NCBI GenBank assembly: GCA_034435835.1
Contig: DAOTWF010000017.1
Coordinates: forward strand, 124,001 to 188,000
Direction of reading: 5' to 3'
From: CALJTV01 sp034435835
GTDB lineage: Bacteria; Chloroflexota; Dehalococcoidia; GIF9; UBA5629
Length of the DNA: 64,000 nucleotides
Every line of letters starts with the position of its first letter. The stretch's first letter is position 1. Of this stretch, positions 37,162 through 45,456 are shown piece by piece. The translations under genes were made by a program, and so were the position numbers. The notes under the pieces were generated by a model. It ran no database searches, was not told the DNA's origin, and worked only from the letters and a program-made list of their open reading frames with translations.

Positions 37162-37860
37162 ATGAAAAAACTGGTGTTTGTCCACGGTGCCGGCAATACC
37201 GGCAGGGTCTGGTACTACCAGACTAAATACTTTGCTGACTCAGATGCCGTCACCCTGCCAAACCATTCCGCTGACGGTCCTTTTACCAGCATTGAACAGT
37301 ATACCGAGTGGCTCCACGATTATATCCGCCGCAGGGGCTACCAGAAGCCGGTGATAATCGGGCATTCCATGGGCGGCGCCATTGCCCAGCGTTATGCCTT
37401 GGACTATTCCTCCGAGATCAGCGGGCTTGTCCTCATCGCCACCGGTGCCAGGCTGCGTGTTAGGCCCGACTTCCTGCAGGCGATGGAGAATGCCGTGGGT
37501 GCCCCGCCGGAGGAGGCGAGAAAACTGGTAGAATCATTCTACAGCCGCGTCCCCGCTGAGGTGAGAGAGATGATAATAGACGATGTGGTCAGCATCGGCG
37601 TGGCAGCACGGCTGAACGGGTTCAGGTGCTGTGACCGCTTCGATGTCATGGACAAGGTCCACCTTATAAAGGTGCCCACTCTGGTCATCTCCGGCACCGA
37701 CGATGTGATGACGCCACTCAAATATGCCCGCTACCTGGCTGAGAGGATAGAGGGCGCCAGGTTGGTGGTCATCGAAGGTACCACCCACTTTGTCTTTCTG
37801 GAAAGACCTGACGAGGTGAACAAAGCCATCGATGAGTTCGTGCAGAGCCTCCAGAATTAG
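37162..37860 (+). CDS. alpha/beta hydrolase
   Basis: 232 residues. Oxyanion/N-terminal motif VFVHGAGNTGRVW, nucleophile in GHSMGGA, acid candidate in SGTDDVMTP, histidine in GTTHFVFLERPDEV. It follows lon by 2 bases and so is probably co-translated. Substrate unknown; relatives include esterases and lactonases. Confidence 0.85.
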   Translation: MKKLVFVHGAGNTGRVWYYQTKYFADSDAVTLPNHSADGPFTSIEQYTEWLHDYIRRRGYQKPVIIGHSMGGAIAQRYALDYSSEISGLVLIATGARLRVRPDFLQAMENAVGAPPEEARKLVESFYSRVPAEVREMIIDDVVSIGVAARLNGFRCCDRFDVMDKVHLIKVPTLVISGTDDVMTPLKYARYLAERIEGARLVVIEGTTHFVFLERPDEVNKAIDEFVQSLQN

Positions 37861-37940
37861 TCCTTGTGCGGCACAGGAAAACCTTTTTTGGGCGCATAAA
37901 CCGAATGGGGATTTTTTATAGCAGGACTCGGGGGTGAGTT

Positions 37941-38399
37941 ATGAGGATCGGTGTGCTATCTGACACTCATGTCCAGAGGTTGGCGGAGCTGCACCCCGAG
38001 ATTATTAAGAGCCTGGGCGATGTGGACCTAATCGTCCATTGCGGGGATTTTGTGGGCATCGGTGTCCTGGAAGGGTTGCGGCAGATGGGGGAGGTGAAAG
38101 CAGTGCGCGGCAATATGGACTCGCCGGCAGTAAAGGAAGCGCTTCCTGAAAAGGAAGTCTTTGTCATCGCCGGCAAAAAGGTGGGGCTTGTCCATGGCTG
38201 GGGAGCGCCGATAGGTATCGAGGAAAGGGTGCGCGGGCTGTTCGATGACGTCGATATCATCCTCTTCGGACACAGCCACTGGGCGAAATGTGAGCGCATC
38301 GGTGGCGTATTTTTCTTCAACCCCGGTCCTGGCTCGCGCTCCTTTGGCATCATCACCATAGGTGACGATGTCAGCGGGAAGATAATTAAGGTCGGCTGA
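37941..38399 (+). CDS. YfcE/MJ0936-type metallophosphoesterase
   Basis: 152 residues. Calcineurin-like metal motifs in order: VLSDTHV, VHCGDF, RGNMD, VHGWG, FGHSH, followed by NPGPGSR. Two-metal phosphodiesterases of this size cleave model phosphodiesters; physiological substrate not known. GGGGTGAG precedes the ATG. Confidence 0.9.
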   Translation: MRIGVLSDTHVQRLAELHPEIIKSLGDVDLIVHCGDFVGIGVLEGLRQMGEVKAVRGNMDSPAVKEALPEKEVFVIAGKKVGLVHGWGAPIGIEERVRGLFDDVDIILFGHSHWAKCERIGGVFFFNPGPGSRSFGIITIGDDVSGKIIKVG

Positions 38400-38409
38400 G
38401 CTGCCGGTG

Positions 38410-39234
38410 ATGGGTACCAGCGTGCAAGGTGGAGAGACCGTGAAGCCGTGGCCCGAGCTCCCCTCTCTTGATAGGCCGGAGATACTGCAGTTCGTCTTTT
38501 ATCCCCGCCGTGACTATTTGCCCGATCTGCCTGCCCCCAATGTCATGTCGGGTACAATCCCCGTGGGTGGTGGGGTGGCTGTTTCCTTCAGCTTCTACTT
38601 TGGTGACCGTAAGTACCCCAATATACTGTTCTTCCATGGTAATGGTGAGCTAGCCAGCGACTACATTGACATCGGCGCAGTTTTCAACAGCATCGGGATA
38701 AATCTGTTTGCGGCTGATTACCGGGGTTACGGCAGGAGCGACGGCAAGCCCACGCTCAGCGATATGATTACGGATGCCCACCACATCTTCGCCGGTTTCA
38801 AGAAGGTGCTGAAGAAGAATGGCTTTTCGGGGAAGCTGTTTGTCATGGGGCGTTCGCTGGGGAGCGCCTCTGCTATCGAACTGGGTTACCATTATCAGGC
38901 TGAACTCAGCGGCTTGATTATAGAGAGCGGGTTTATCAATATCTTTAATTTGCTTTCCTATCTAGGCTTTCCCCTTAGGTCCCTGGGCATCACTCTTCCC
39001 GAAGAGCCTTCAGGCGTACGGATTGCCGGAGGGATACACCTGCCCTCTCTGGTTATTCACGGGGAGCACGACAGTATCGTGCCCCTGGAGGAGGGGAGGT
39101 TGCTCTACGCGAGCATCGGTTCAGAGGACAAGCAGATGGTGGTCATCCCGGGCGTTGGCCATAACAGCATTTTTTCCGGAGGCATGGGGCGGTACCTCGG
39201 TGCACTTAAAGGGTTTATCGCCGCACATCTCTAG
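38410..39234 (+). CDS. alpha/beta hydrolase, BEM46/FrsA-like
   Basis: 274 residues from ATG 38410 (GTG 38407 also possible). Motifs: FFHGNGELASDY, nucleophile in GRSLGSASAIELG, acid in HGEHDSIVPLEEG, histidine in GVGHNSIF. It begins 10 bases after the phosphoesterase and lacks a signal peptide. Serine hydrolase; substrate unknown. It is the third hydrolase of this fold in the window and not a close copy of the others. Confidence 0.85.
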   Translation: MGTSVQGGETVKPWPELPSLDRPEILQFVFYPRRDYLPDLPAPNVMSGTIPVGGGVAVSFSFYFGDRKYPNILFFHGNGELASDYIDIGAVFNSIGINLFAADYRGYGRSDGKPTLSDMITDAHHIFAGFKKVLKKNGFSGKLFVMGRSLGSASAIELGYHYQAELSGLIIESGFINIFNLLSYLGFPLRSLGITLPEEPSGVRIAGGIHLPSLVIHGEHDSIVPLEEGRLLYASIGSEDKQMVVIPGVGHNSIFSGGMGRYLGALKGFIAAHL

Positions 39235-39304
39235 CTGCTGAATACAGGTTCGCATCATTCCCTTCAAGCTACTCCGGTGTGGTAAACTGTAAGAAGTAGA
39301 CGTC

Positions 39305-39940
39305 ATGGCGCAGGAACTGGGCAGGATAACCAGACCAGAAGTCGAAAGCTTTAAAGCAGGCAGGAGACTGTTTCTTATCCCCCTGATATATTCGTTCGCC
39401 AATGCCCCTGCTGAATATGCGGAGAAAGTAGAGCTTTACTGGAAGCAGGTGGATGAACACATCACCAACCTGGAGGCGAAGCTGGGCAGGGTGACGCGCG
39501 TCTATCACGAGTCGGTGAGCGTCGGCGGCGAGGAAGGCTTGAGGATGCTGGAGAGGCTGAACCCTCGTAGCTGCGATATCACCCGACGGAGATGCCAGGC
39601 CGGTGCCCAACTTGAGGCGCTGGAGGACGGGAAGCTTGTAGCCGAGTGTCTGGACTGGGAAAGGTGTCTATTGGTGGGGCTGGCAAGTGAGGCTGCGATT
39701 CAGAAGGTCTCCCAGTTTTATATGGAGGCAGCGAGGAAAAGGTATGAACATATCAGTAAGAGGATAGACGAGACGCTTGGAGAGGGGGAGGTGGCTGCGC
39801 TGTTCATCAGGGAGGGGCATATGGTGCAGTTTCCCAGAGACCTGGACGTTTTCAACGTGGCGCCATCGGCTCTGGACGAGATCCACCGCTGGCTGCGTGA
39901 CCGTTCCCGAGGGGCGACAGAGTCCGAGGGTGAAAAGTGA
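39305..39940 (+). CDS. conserved-looking hypothetical protein
   Basis: 211 residues, soluble, charged, mostly helical, with three cysteines (CDITRRRC, then C near 118 and C near 123). The ending VQFPRDLDVFNVAPSALDEI looks conserved, but I do not recognise the family. An extended -10 (TGG-TAAACT, 39280-39288) lies just before the ATG. The dnaJ-like gene starts 57 bases downstream. Confidence 0.65.
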   Translation: MAQELGRITRPEVESFKAGRRLFLIPLIYSFANAPAEYAEKVELYWKQVDEHITNLEAKLGRVTRVYHESVSVGGEEGLRMLERLNPRSCDITRRRCQAGAQLEALEDGKLVAECLDWERCLLVGLASEAAIQKVSQFYMEAARKRYEHISKRIDETLGEGEVAALFIREGHMVQFPRDLDVFNVAPSALDEIHRWLRDRSRGATESEGEK

Positions 39941-39997
39941 GACACTCCAGCCCCGGTGGCTGGCGGTCCTGTATAGAGCGCTGAGCGGGGTTAGAGG

Positions 39998-40672
39998 ATG
40001 ACTAAGGACTATTACCAGATTCTGGGTGTTCCCCGGAATGCCAGCGACGAGGAGATAAAGAAGGCTTACCGCAGGCTGGCGATGCAGTATCATCCCGACC
40101 GCAACCCCGGGCAGGAGAAATGGGCTAATGAGAAGTTCAAGGAGATAAATGAAGCCTACGCTGTGCTGGGCAACCCCGAGAAAAGGCGTCAGTACGACCA
40201 GTTCGGCACCGTCGGTGCCCCCGGGGACATCTTCGGCAGTGCCGCGACCAAGACGACCTTCGAGGACCTGCTGCGCGATTTCCAGGGCGCGGGCTTGGGC
40301 TTTGATTTTCTGGACGAGATATTTGGTGAGCTGCTCAAGGGCAGAGGTGCCACATTCCGGGTGTTCACCACCGGTCCCGGCAGGGCGAGATTTGGTACGA
40401 CAGGGGGCATAGACTTGGACCAGATACTGCGCCAGACGGCACAGGCGCAGCGGGCACAGCGCCAAAACGTGCATTATGAGTTGACCATAACTCCGCGGCA
40501 GGCGGCGAGCGGTGTGGAGAAGGTGCTAATGAGGAAGGGCAAAAGGCTCAAGGTAAAGATCCCCGCCGGCGTAAAGGACGGAATGAAGGTCAAGCTGACA
40601 AATGCCCGCCAGAAGACCGATGGCATCCCCGGCGATATAATAATCCACGTCAGAGTCAAAGGTGCCCCATAG
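39998..40672 (+). CDS. short DnaJ/CbpA-like co-chaperone
   Basis: 224 residues. A complete J domain is at 1-68 with the HPD triad in YHPDRNPG. The middle is Gly/Phe-rich and there is only one substrate-binding C-terminal subdomain (about 145-222). It lacks the zinc-finger Cys repeats and the second C-terminal subdomain of full DnaJ (about 370 residues). No grpE or dnaK is in the window. It likely stimulates an Hsp70 encoded elsewhere. Confidence 0.88.
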   Translation: MTKDYYQILGVPRNASDEEIKKAYRRLAMQYHPDRNPGQEKWANEKFKEINEAYAVLGNPEKRRQYDQFGTVGAPGDIFGSAATKTTFEDLLRDFQGAGLGFDFLDEIFGELLKGRGATFRVFTTGPGRARFGTTGGIDLDQILRQTAQAQRAQRQNVHYELTITPRQAASGVEKVLMRKGKRLKVKIPAGVKDGMKVKLTNARQKTDGIPGDIIIHVRVKGAP

Positions 40673-40679
40673 CCTGTCG

Positions 40680-40688
40680 TGGTATAAT
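40680..40688 (+). promoter_or_regulatory. extended -10 promoter before the GerW-like gene
   Basis: TGG followed by perfect TATAAT (40683-40688), no evident -35. A GGAGG ribosome site stands at 40711-40715. Confidence 0.45.
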
Positions 40689-40721
40689 GGGCTGTAGGGT
40701 GAGAAATTAAGGAGGCGATAG

Positions 40722-41087
40722 ATGGCAGATGTAGAGGAACTGATTAAGGCGACTCTGGGGCAAATCGAGAAGGTATTGGACTCAAAGACGGTTATCGGTG
40801 AGCCGATAACCGTGGGGGAGACCACCCTTATCCCCTTGCTCAGCGTCGGGCTGGGCTTTGGTGCTGGTGGTGCTGAGGGGAAGGGGGAGACCAGCGGTAC
40901 CGCCACCGCCGGCGGTGCCGGTATGAAGCCGATTGCCATCATTGTGGTTACCAAGGAGGGGGCAAGGATAGAGCCGATAAGAGGAGGCCTGGCATCAGCC
41001 ATCGAAAAGCTCACCGAAACATTGCCTGACGTGGCCGCCAAGATAGCTGAAAAATGGGGGGCAGGTAAAAGCAAGCCAGAGGAGTAG
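40722..41087 (+). CDS. GerW/YtfJ family protein
   Basis: 121 residues. Family pattern: VIGEPITVGETTLIPLLSVGLGFG, a Gly-rich loop, then GAGMKPIAIIVV and a C-terminal helix. In endospore formers YtfJ/GerW is a spore protein tied to germination; family members also occur in non-spore formers, where the role is unknown. It is followed five bases later by a DUF2953 (YtfI-like) gene, the same pairing as in Bacillus. Confidence 0.8.
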   Translation: MADVEELIKATLGQIEKVLDSKTVIGEPITVGETTLIPLLSVGLGFGAGGAEGKGETSGTATAGGAGMKPIAIIVVTKEGARIEPIRGGLASAIEKLTETLPDVAAKIAEKWGAGKSKPEE

Positions 41088-41092
41088 TCGGC

Positions 41093-41731
41093 TTGCTCAT
41101 CCTCATCATCCTGCTCAGTCTTACAACTCTGTTTATATTGTGTCTGTCATTGCCGCTGGAAATAGCCATACGCCTCGATTTCAGCCAGAGGGTGACGCTT
41201 AGACTGCGTGTCTTATGGCTGTTCGGTCTGGTAAAGCGGGAGCTGGGGTGGGGAGATGGCGCCGCTGCACTAGCCGGGCTGTCCCGGAGCGGCCGTCGGT
41301 TTGAAAGTATAGCCGGGGCATTCAGGGGCATGCGGCAGGTAAAGGGGCTCTGGGGGCGCTTTCTCCGACTGTTGAAAAACTGCCTTCGGAGCCTGAAGCT
41401 GAAGGAGTTTGTTGCCAGGCTAAAGATAGGGCTTGACAGCCCCGCCGATACCGGTCTGCTGTTCGCTTACCTCTCACCGCTGGGCTTGCTCAGCCTGTTT
41501 CCCGGCTGTGACATAGACATACAGCCATCGTTTGAACACGATGCCATTATTCAGGGCTATCTGTCTGCTGTGGTCAGCGTGATGCCAGTCCGGCTCCTCA
41601 TGGCTGTGGCGGGCTTTGTCCTTTCCGTGCCGGTTATCGGGGCGTTTGCAGGTGCGCTCGGGGAAAGATGGAAAAGAAGGTCAGGACGGGAGAGGCCATA
41701 TCCGTCGGCGACATTACCATTGTGCCTGTAA
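41093..41731 (+). CDS. DUF2953 (YtfI-like) membrane protein
   Basis: 212 residues, start TTG 41093. An N-terminal hydrophobic helix (LILIILLSLTTLFILCLSLP) anchors a beta-rich region with Arg/Lys clusters; a second hydrophobic stretch is near 165-190. The layout fits the DUF2953 family found beside ytfJ in spore formers. Its 3' end overlaps the next gene by 64 bases in another frame. Confidence 0.6.
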   Translation: MLILIILLSLTTLFILCLSLPLEIAIRLDFSQRVTLRLRVLWLFGLVKRELGWGDGAAALAGLSRSGRRFESIAGAFRGMRQVKGLWGRFLRLLKNCLRSLKLKEFVARLKIGLDSPADTGLLFAYLSPLGLLSLFPGCDIDIQPSFEHDAIIQGYLSAVVSVMPVRLLMAVAGFVLSVPVIGAFAGALGERWKRRSGRERPYPSATLPLCL

Positions 41732-41928
41732 TAGAGGTGCGTCTTAACTGTCGCCGCGTCAACGGTGGTCTTTTCTTCTCTGCCGTGAAACAGCCATGGG
41801 CGATTCTGGTAATCGCCGGCGGCGAGAGGAGAGCGTTCAGCCCGGAAGGGAAGGAGCTGCCGCTCATGGAGGTGCTGGCGAAGGTTTCGGACACCGGTTA
41901 CGGGCTGCTTTCAGACAAGGACAGTTAG
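41668..41928 (+). CDS. second, shorter GerW/YtfJ-like protein
   Basis: 86 residues. It opens with VRTGEAISVGDITIVPVIEV, which parallels the GEPITVGETTLIPLL opening of the 40722 protein, then has a WAILVIAGGE strand matching the family's IAIIVV segment, but lacks the Gly-rich loop. The long overlap with the upstream gene is unusual; a frameshift in either gene is possible but both endings look natural. Convergent 18-base overlap with the lipid kinase. Confidence 0.6.
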   Translation: MEKKVRTGEAISVGDITIVPVIEVRLNCRRVNGGLFFSAVKQPWAILVIAGGERRAFSPEGKELPLMEVLAKVSDTGYGLLSDKDS

Positions 41929-42825
41929 CGCCGCTGGCATTATGGTGAAACGTGCCGGCGCCTCACCGAGTAACTCCCCGTCTGCCTGTACTGCCATTTC
42001 CACCGAAGGCTGCACCTCGACTGCCCTTGCCCTGGTGAGGGTGACCTTGGGGTGGGTGAGGTGGGTGCCGCGGTATATTCTGGGCAGCGAGATGAGCAGG
42101 TCGGGTTTGGTCATATCGTTTATCACCAGCACATCGAAGAAGCCGTCGCCGGGGTCGGCGCTTGGCGCCGGGAGCATGCCGCCGCCGGCGTACTTACCGT
42201 TGTTCAGCAGTACGGTGCATACCTTCCTGGAGCCGAACTGCCCGTCTATTACCAGGGTGACATCCCTGTTCTCGTAAGTGAACAGGGTGGTCAGCAACCC
42301 CATGAGGTAGGAGGGCATGTCGCCCAGCGCCTTGAACTTCTCGGTGGTGGCTCTCACGATCTCGGCATCGAAGCCCAAGCCAGCAAAGTTTACAAACAGA
42401 CGCCTCGCTGGCTTACCTTTGCTCAGGTACTCAGCGATGCCCAGGTCCGCCACCATCTTACCCTGTGGACTCGCCACACGCTGACATGCCTGGCGGTAGT
42501 GGCGGGGGATGCCCAGCGTACGGATGTAGTCGGCACCCGTGCCGGTGTTGATGATCGCCACCACAACATGCTCCAGTCCCCCTCCGTTGTAAATTCCGTT
42601 TACTATCTCATTGAGGGTGCCGTCGCCCCCAACCGATACCACCACCTCGTAGCCTTTGTCCACCGCTGATTTTGCCAGCTCCATACCGTGCCCCGGGGCT
42701 TCGGTGATTTCAAAGTCAAACTCCACCCCCAGAGCTTCAAGCTCTTCTTTTATCCGGGGCCATTTCTTGATCGTCTTACCGGCGCCGGCTGCGGGGTTAA
42801 CTATTACCTTCGTCTTCTTGCCCAT
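41911..42825 (-). CDS. diacylglycerol kinase family lipid kinase (YegS/DgkB type)
   Basis: 304 residues from ATG 42825, where homology begins (KTKVIVNPAAGAGKT); an upstream open frame to 43077 would add 84 residues that look non-coding. The nucleotide-binding GGDGTLNEIVNG and TGADYIRTLG motifs define the DAGK catalytic family. It phosphorylates a lipid or a lipid-like alcohol; diacylglycerol recycling is the likely role, related to phospholipid synthesis elsewhere in the window. Confidence 0.88.
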   Translation of the reverse strand: MGKKTKVIVNPAAGAGKTIKKWPRIKEELEALGVEFDFEITEAPGHGMELAKSAVDKGYEVVVSVGGDGTLNEIVNGIYNGGGLEHVVVAIINTGTGADYIRTLGIPRHYRQACQRVASPQGKMVADLGIAEYLSKGKPARRLFVNFAGLGFDAEIVRATTEKFKALGDMPSYLMGLLTTLFTYENRDVTLVIDGQFGSRKVCTVLLNNGKYAGGGMLPAPSADPGDGFFDVLVINDMTKPDLLISLPRIYRGTHLTHPKVTLTRARAVEVQPSVEMAVQADGELLGEAPARFTIMPAALTVLV

Positions 42826-43021
42826 TGGCTTGTCCTGCGCATAAAGTGCTGATGGCGGTGGCAATGCTTGCCCCTCTAGTATAGCACAGCCGTCAATATA
42901 CCTAGCGTTGCGAGGCTCGTGTCTGGCAGAGGTTGGAAGTGCAGTGCTTTTCACCATTGGTGAGGTTTGTGATAGACTAACGGTGCGGACGGAACAGCCG
43001 GTGTTGTGATTCGGAGATGTT

Positions 43022-43918
43022 ATGGAGTCGAGGTCACTGGTCTTCTTAGAGCGGCCGGAGCTGAGCAAGCCCGACATGGTGGTGGCGCTTGCCGGCTGGG
43101 CTGACGCTGCCCAGGTGGCTACCGGCGTGGTGGCTTATCTGGTGAGAAAGCTGGAAGCGAGCAGATTTGCCGAGGTCAACCCGGACGAGTTCTATAATTT
43201 CCCCGAGTTGCGCCCCACAGTCACTATAGAGAACGGTGTCATAAGTTCAATCAGGCTGCCGCGTGCCAGTTTTTTCTACTGGAAGGGCGGGCTTGGAGGG
43301 CACGACCTTATTTTCGTCCACGGGGTGGAGCCACACCATTACTGGCAAAGGTTCAGCGACCTCGTCCTCGATATCGCCGATACCATGGGCGCGCGCCGCA
43401 TTTATGCGCTGGGCGGGTTGTATGACAGGATTCCCCATACTCTGCCGACGCGGATATCCGGCGTGGTGAACAGCCCTCGACTTACTGCCTTGTTGGAGGA
43501 ATTTGGTATTGCACCTATATCCTATCAGGGACCAGCTAGCTTCCACAGCCTGCTCCTCACGGAGTGTGCCCGCTTGGGAAAAGAGGCTATCAGCCTCTGG
43601 GGACATACCCCTTTTTACATCCGGATGGAGGCTAACCCCATGGTCTGCCTGGCGCTGGCGCGGAAGCTGGTGGAAATGCTGGGGATAGAGGTCGACCTAG
43701 ATGAACTGAGGCAGGCTGGCGAATACTTGCGCGAGATGCTGGACAGGCTCCTTGCCGAAAACAAGGAGATGGCAATCTACATCCAAAGGCTGGAGAAGGA
43801 ATACCTCTCACAGCCCGCCCCCTCTACCGAGCGCACCGAGGAAGCCGAGCGCATTATTAAGGAGGTGGAGGACTTCCTGCGTCAGCAGCGCGACAAGGGT
43901 GAGGGGACGGCAGGGTAG
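43022..43918 (+). CDS. PAC2 family protein (proteasome-assembly-chaperone fold)
   Basis: 298 residues. The N-terminal part has LVVALAGWADAAQVATG-like sequence (read MVVALAGWADAA), then GGLGGHDLIFVHGVEPHHYW and MGARRIYALGGLYDRIPHT, all typical of PAC2/ATP-grasp-like bacterial proteins. A C-terminal coiled coil (about 225-295) is Glu/Arg-rich. Function in bacteria is not established. Its 3' end overlaps mtaB by 37 bases, tail to tail. Confidence 0.82.
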   Translation: MESRSLVFLERPELSKPDMVVALAGWADAAQVATGVVAYLVRKLEASRFAEVNPDEFYNFPELRPTVTIENGVISSIRLPRASFFYWKGGLGGHDLIFVHGVEPHHYWQRFSDLVLDIADTMGARRIYALGGLYDRIPHTLPTRISGVVNSPRLTALLEEFGIAPISYQGPASFHSLLLTECARLGKEAISLWGHTPFYIRMEANPMVCLALARKLVEMLGIEVDLDELRQAGEYLREMLDRLLAENKEMAIYIQRLEKEYLSQPAPSTERTEEAERIIKEVEDFLRQQRDKGEGTAG

Positions 43919-45192
43919 CTTTCATCAGGCTGCTGGACAACATCCGCAAGCACACCGTCCTGGTGCAGGTGGAGCAGCCTTGCTGGGGTGATCAGCCCGC
44001 CCAGCGGCAGAGCACTTCGGGCGAAGACGCGGATATAGTTATGCGTCAGTCCCGAATAGACGCCGCTGCCCGGTGCAACTTCGGTTTCCCACAGTACCAT
44101 CATTTCCCGTCCCAGGAACCTCTGGCGGAAGTGCTGCGAGCTTGCTGCGGATAGCGCCAGCATCTTCTGGCGGCGGGCATCCTTTGTTTTTTCCGACACC
44201 TGGTCTGGCATCGTTGCCGCCATAGTACCGGGGCGTGGGGAGTAAGGGAAGACATGGATGGCAGCGAAGCCGGTTTCCTTGCAGAACCGGTAGCTCCCCT
44301 CGAACTCAGCTTCAGTCTCACCGGGGAAGCCCACCATGATGTCGGTGGTGATCGAAGCATCAGGCAGCGCCTGACGGATAAAGGCTGCTGCCCTGTTATA
44401 GTCGTCTACCGAATAGCTGCGCCCCATCCTCTTGAGCACGCTATCGCTGCCGCTCTGGAGGGCAAGATGGAAGTGGTGGCACAGCCTGGGGTCCTGCCAC
44501 AGCTCCAGTAACTCCGGTGAAATATCCTGCGGCTGTAAAGAAGAGAGGTGCAGGCGCTTGACCGTGGTCTCACGGAGTATGCGCTGCACCAGTTGCCGCA
44601 AATCGGTGCCGTTGTCCCGGTATGAACCGATCTTGGTGCCGGTGAGCACTATCTCTCTGTAGCCATGGCTTATCCTGGTTTTTATTTCGTTGATGATGCG
44701 CTCTGCAGGCAGACAGCGCTCTCTGCCCCGCACCTGGGGCACGATGCAGTAGCTGCAGCGTGTGTTGCAGCCGTCCTGTATCTTAATGAAGCTGCGCACA
44801 CGGCAGGGCTGGTCACCAGTTGATTGTGGCTGCCCGCAGGTGCCTGTATGACGGGCTCCGCCGGTGATGTCCAGAAGCTGCAGCTTCCGGTCGTTTCCGA
44901 TAATTATATCGGCGCCAGCGGCAATAAGCTCCTGCGTTGCCCTTTCCGCATAGCAGCCGGTGGCGACGATGGTGGCTCCGGGGTTTTTCTTCCGCCACAG
45001 CCGTACCAAGTGCCTCGCCTTACGGTCGGCGATGTGCGTCACCGTGCAGGTATTGAGCACGCAGACATCAGCGCCCTCAACAGCGCTTATTTGGTAGCCG
45101 GCACCAATAGCCCTCCACAGGAGCTTCTCCGTCTCCGCTTGGTTGAGCTTGCAGCCCAGCGTGTGGAAAGCTATCTTCATTCCCCTGTTCAT
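43882..45192 (-). CDS. mtaB: tRNA (N6-L-threonylcarbamoyladenosine-C2)-methylthiotransferase
   Basis: 436 residues. N-terminal UPF0004 domain with cysteines in HTLGCKLNQAE, VLNTCTVT and GCYAERA; radical-SAM core with CNTRCSYC (about 141-148) and the VGFPGETEAEFE segment; C-terminal RNA-binding region. Adds methylthio to t6A37, giving ms2t6A, and needs two [4Fe-4S] clusters. The HTLGCKLNQAE start separates it from MiaB and RimO. A strong promoter places transcription start only about five bases before the ATG at 45192. Confidence 0.93.
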   Translation of the reverse strand: MNRGMKIAFHTLGCKLNQAETEKLLWRAIGAGYQISAVEGADVCVLNTCTVTHIADRKARHLVRLWRKKNPGATIVATGCYAERATQELIAAGADIIIGNDRKLQLLDITGGARHTGTCGQPQSTGDQPCRVRSFIKIQDGCNTRCSYCIVPQVRGRERCLPAERIINEIKTRISHGYREIVLTGTKIGSYRDNGTDLRQLVQRILRETTVKRLHLSSLQPQDISPELLELWQDPRLCHHFHLALQSGSDSVLKRMGRSYSVDDYNRAAAFIRQALPDASITTDIMVGFPGETEAEFEGSYRFCKETGFAAIHVFPYSPRPGTMAATMPDQVSEKTKDARRQKMLALSAASSQHFRQRFLGREMMVLWETEVAPGSGVYSGLTHNYIRVFARSALPLGGLITPARLLHLHQDGVLADVVQQPDESYPAVPSPLSRC

Positions 45193-45203
45193 CGCCTGTC
45201 GTC

Positions 45204-45232
45204 ATTATATTTGCGCGGGAACCCACGGTCAA
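45204..45232 (-). promoter_or_regulatory. promoter of mtaB, near-leaderless
   Basis: On the minus strand TTGACC, 17-base spacer, perfect TATAAT. Start about 45197, five bases before the ATG. Confidence 0.6.
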
Positions 45233-45401
45233 ACCCCTGCCCTTTCGCCGACGGGAGCATTCGAACCAGCAGAGAACCGGGAGCTGGCAACATCGTTTAC
45301 CATTTTTCCTTTTCAAGGAGGAGGATCAAGGTGATGGTGGGTCTTTAAATTTAACATGATTTTCCTCTTCCTTGAGCGAAAGGATTAAGGCGCGGGTGAA
45401 T

Positions 45402-45430
45402 TTGCATACTGGGTGCTGATATGTTATAAA
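45402..45430 (+). promoter_or_regulatory. promoter of recJ
   Basis: TTGCAT (45402-45407), 17-base spacer, TATAAA (45425-45430) with a TGT extension; start about 45437. Confidence 0.6.
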
Positions 45431-45456
45431 GAGAAAAAGATGTCAGAGGCGCCGGT

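Larger units (their letters stand above)
45193..45456. other. divergent region between mtaB and recJ
   Basis: 264 bases with a promoter in each direction (45204-45232 minus, 45402-45430 plus). In the middle, GGAGGAGG at 45319-45326 precedes only a few-codon frame ending TAA at 45348. No credible gene. Confidence 0.5.

Noticed and set aside
42826..43077. N-terminal extension of the lipid kinase
   Set aside because: The extra 84 residues are Ser/Pro-rich and would overlap the divergent PAC2 gene; homology starts at the ATG at 42825.
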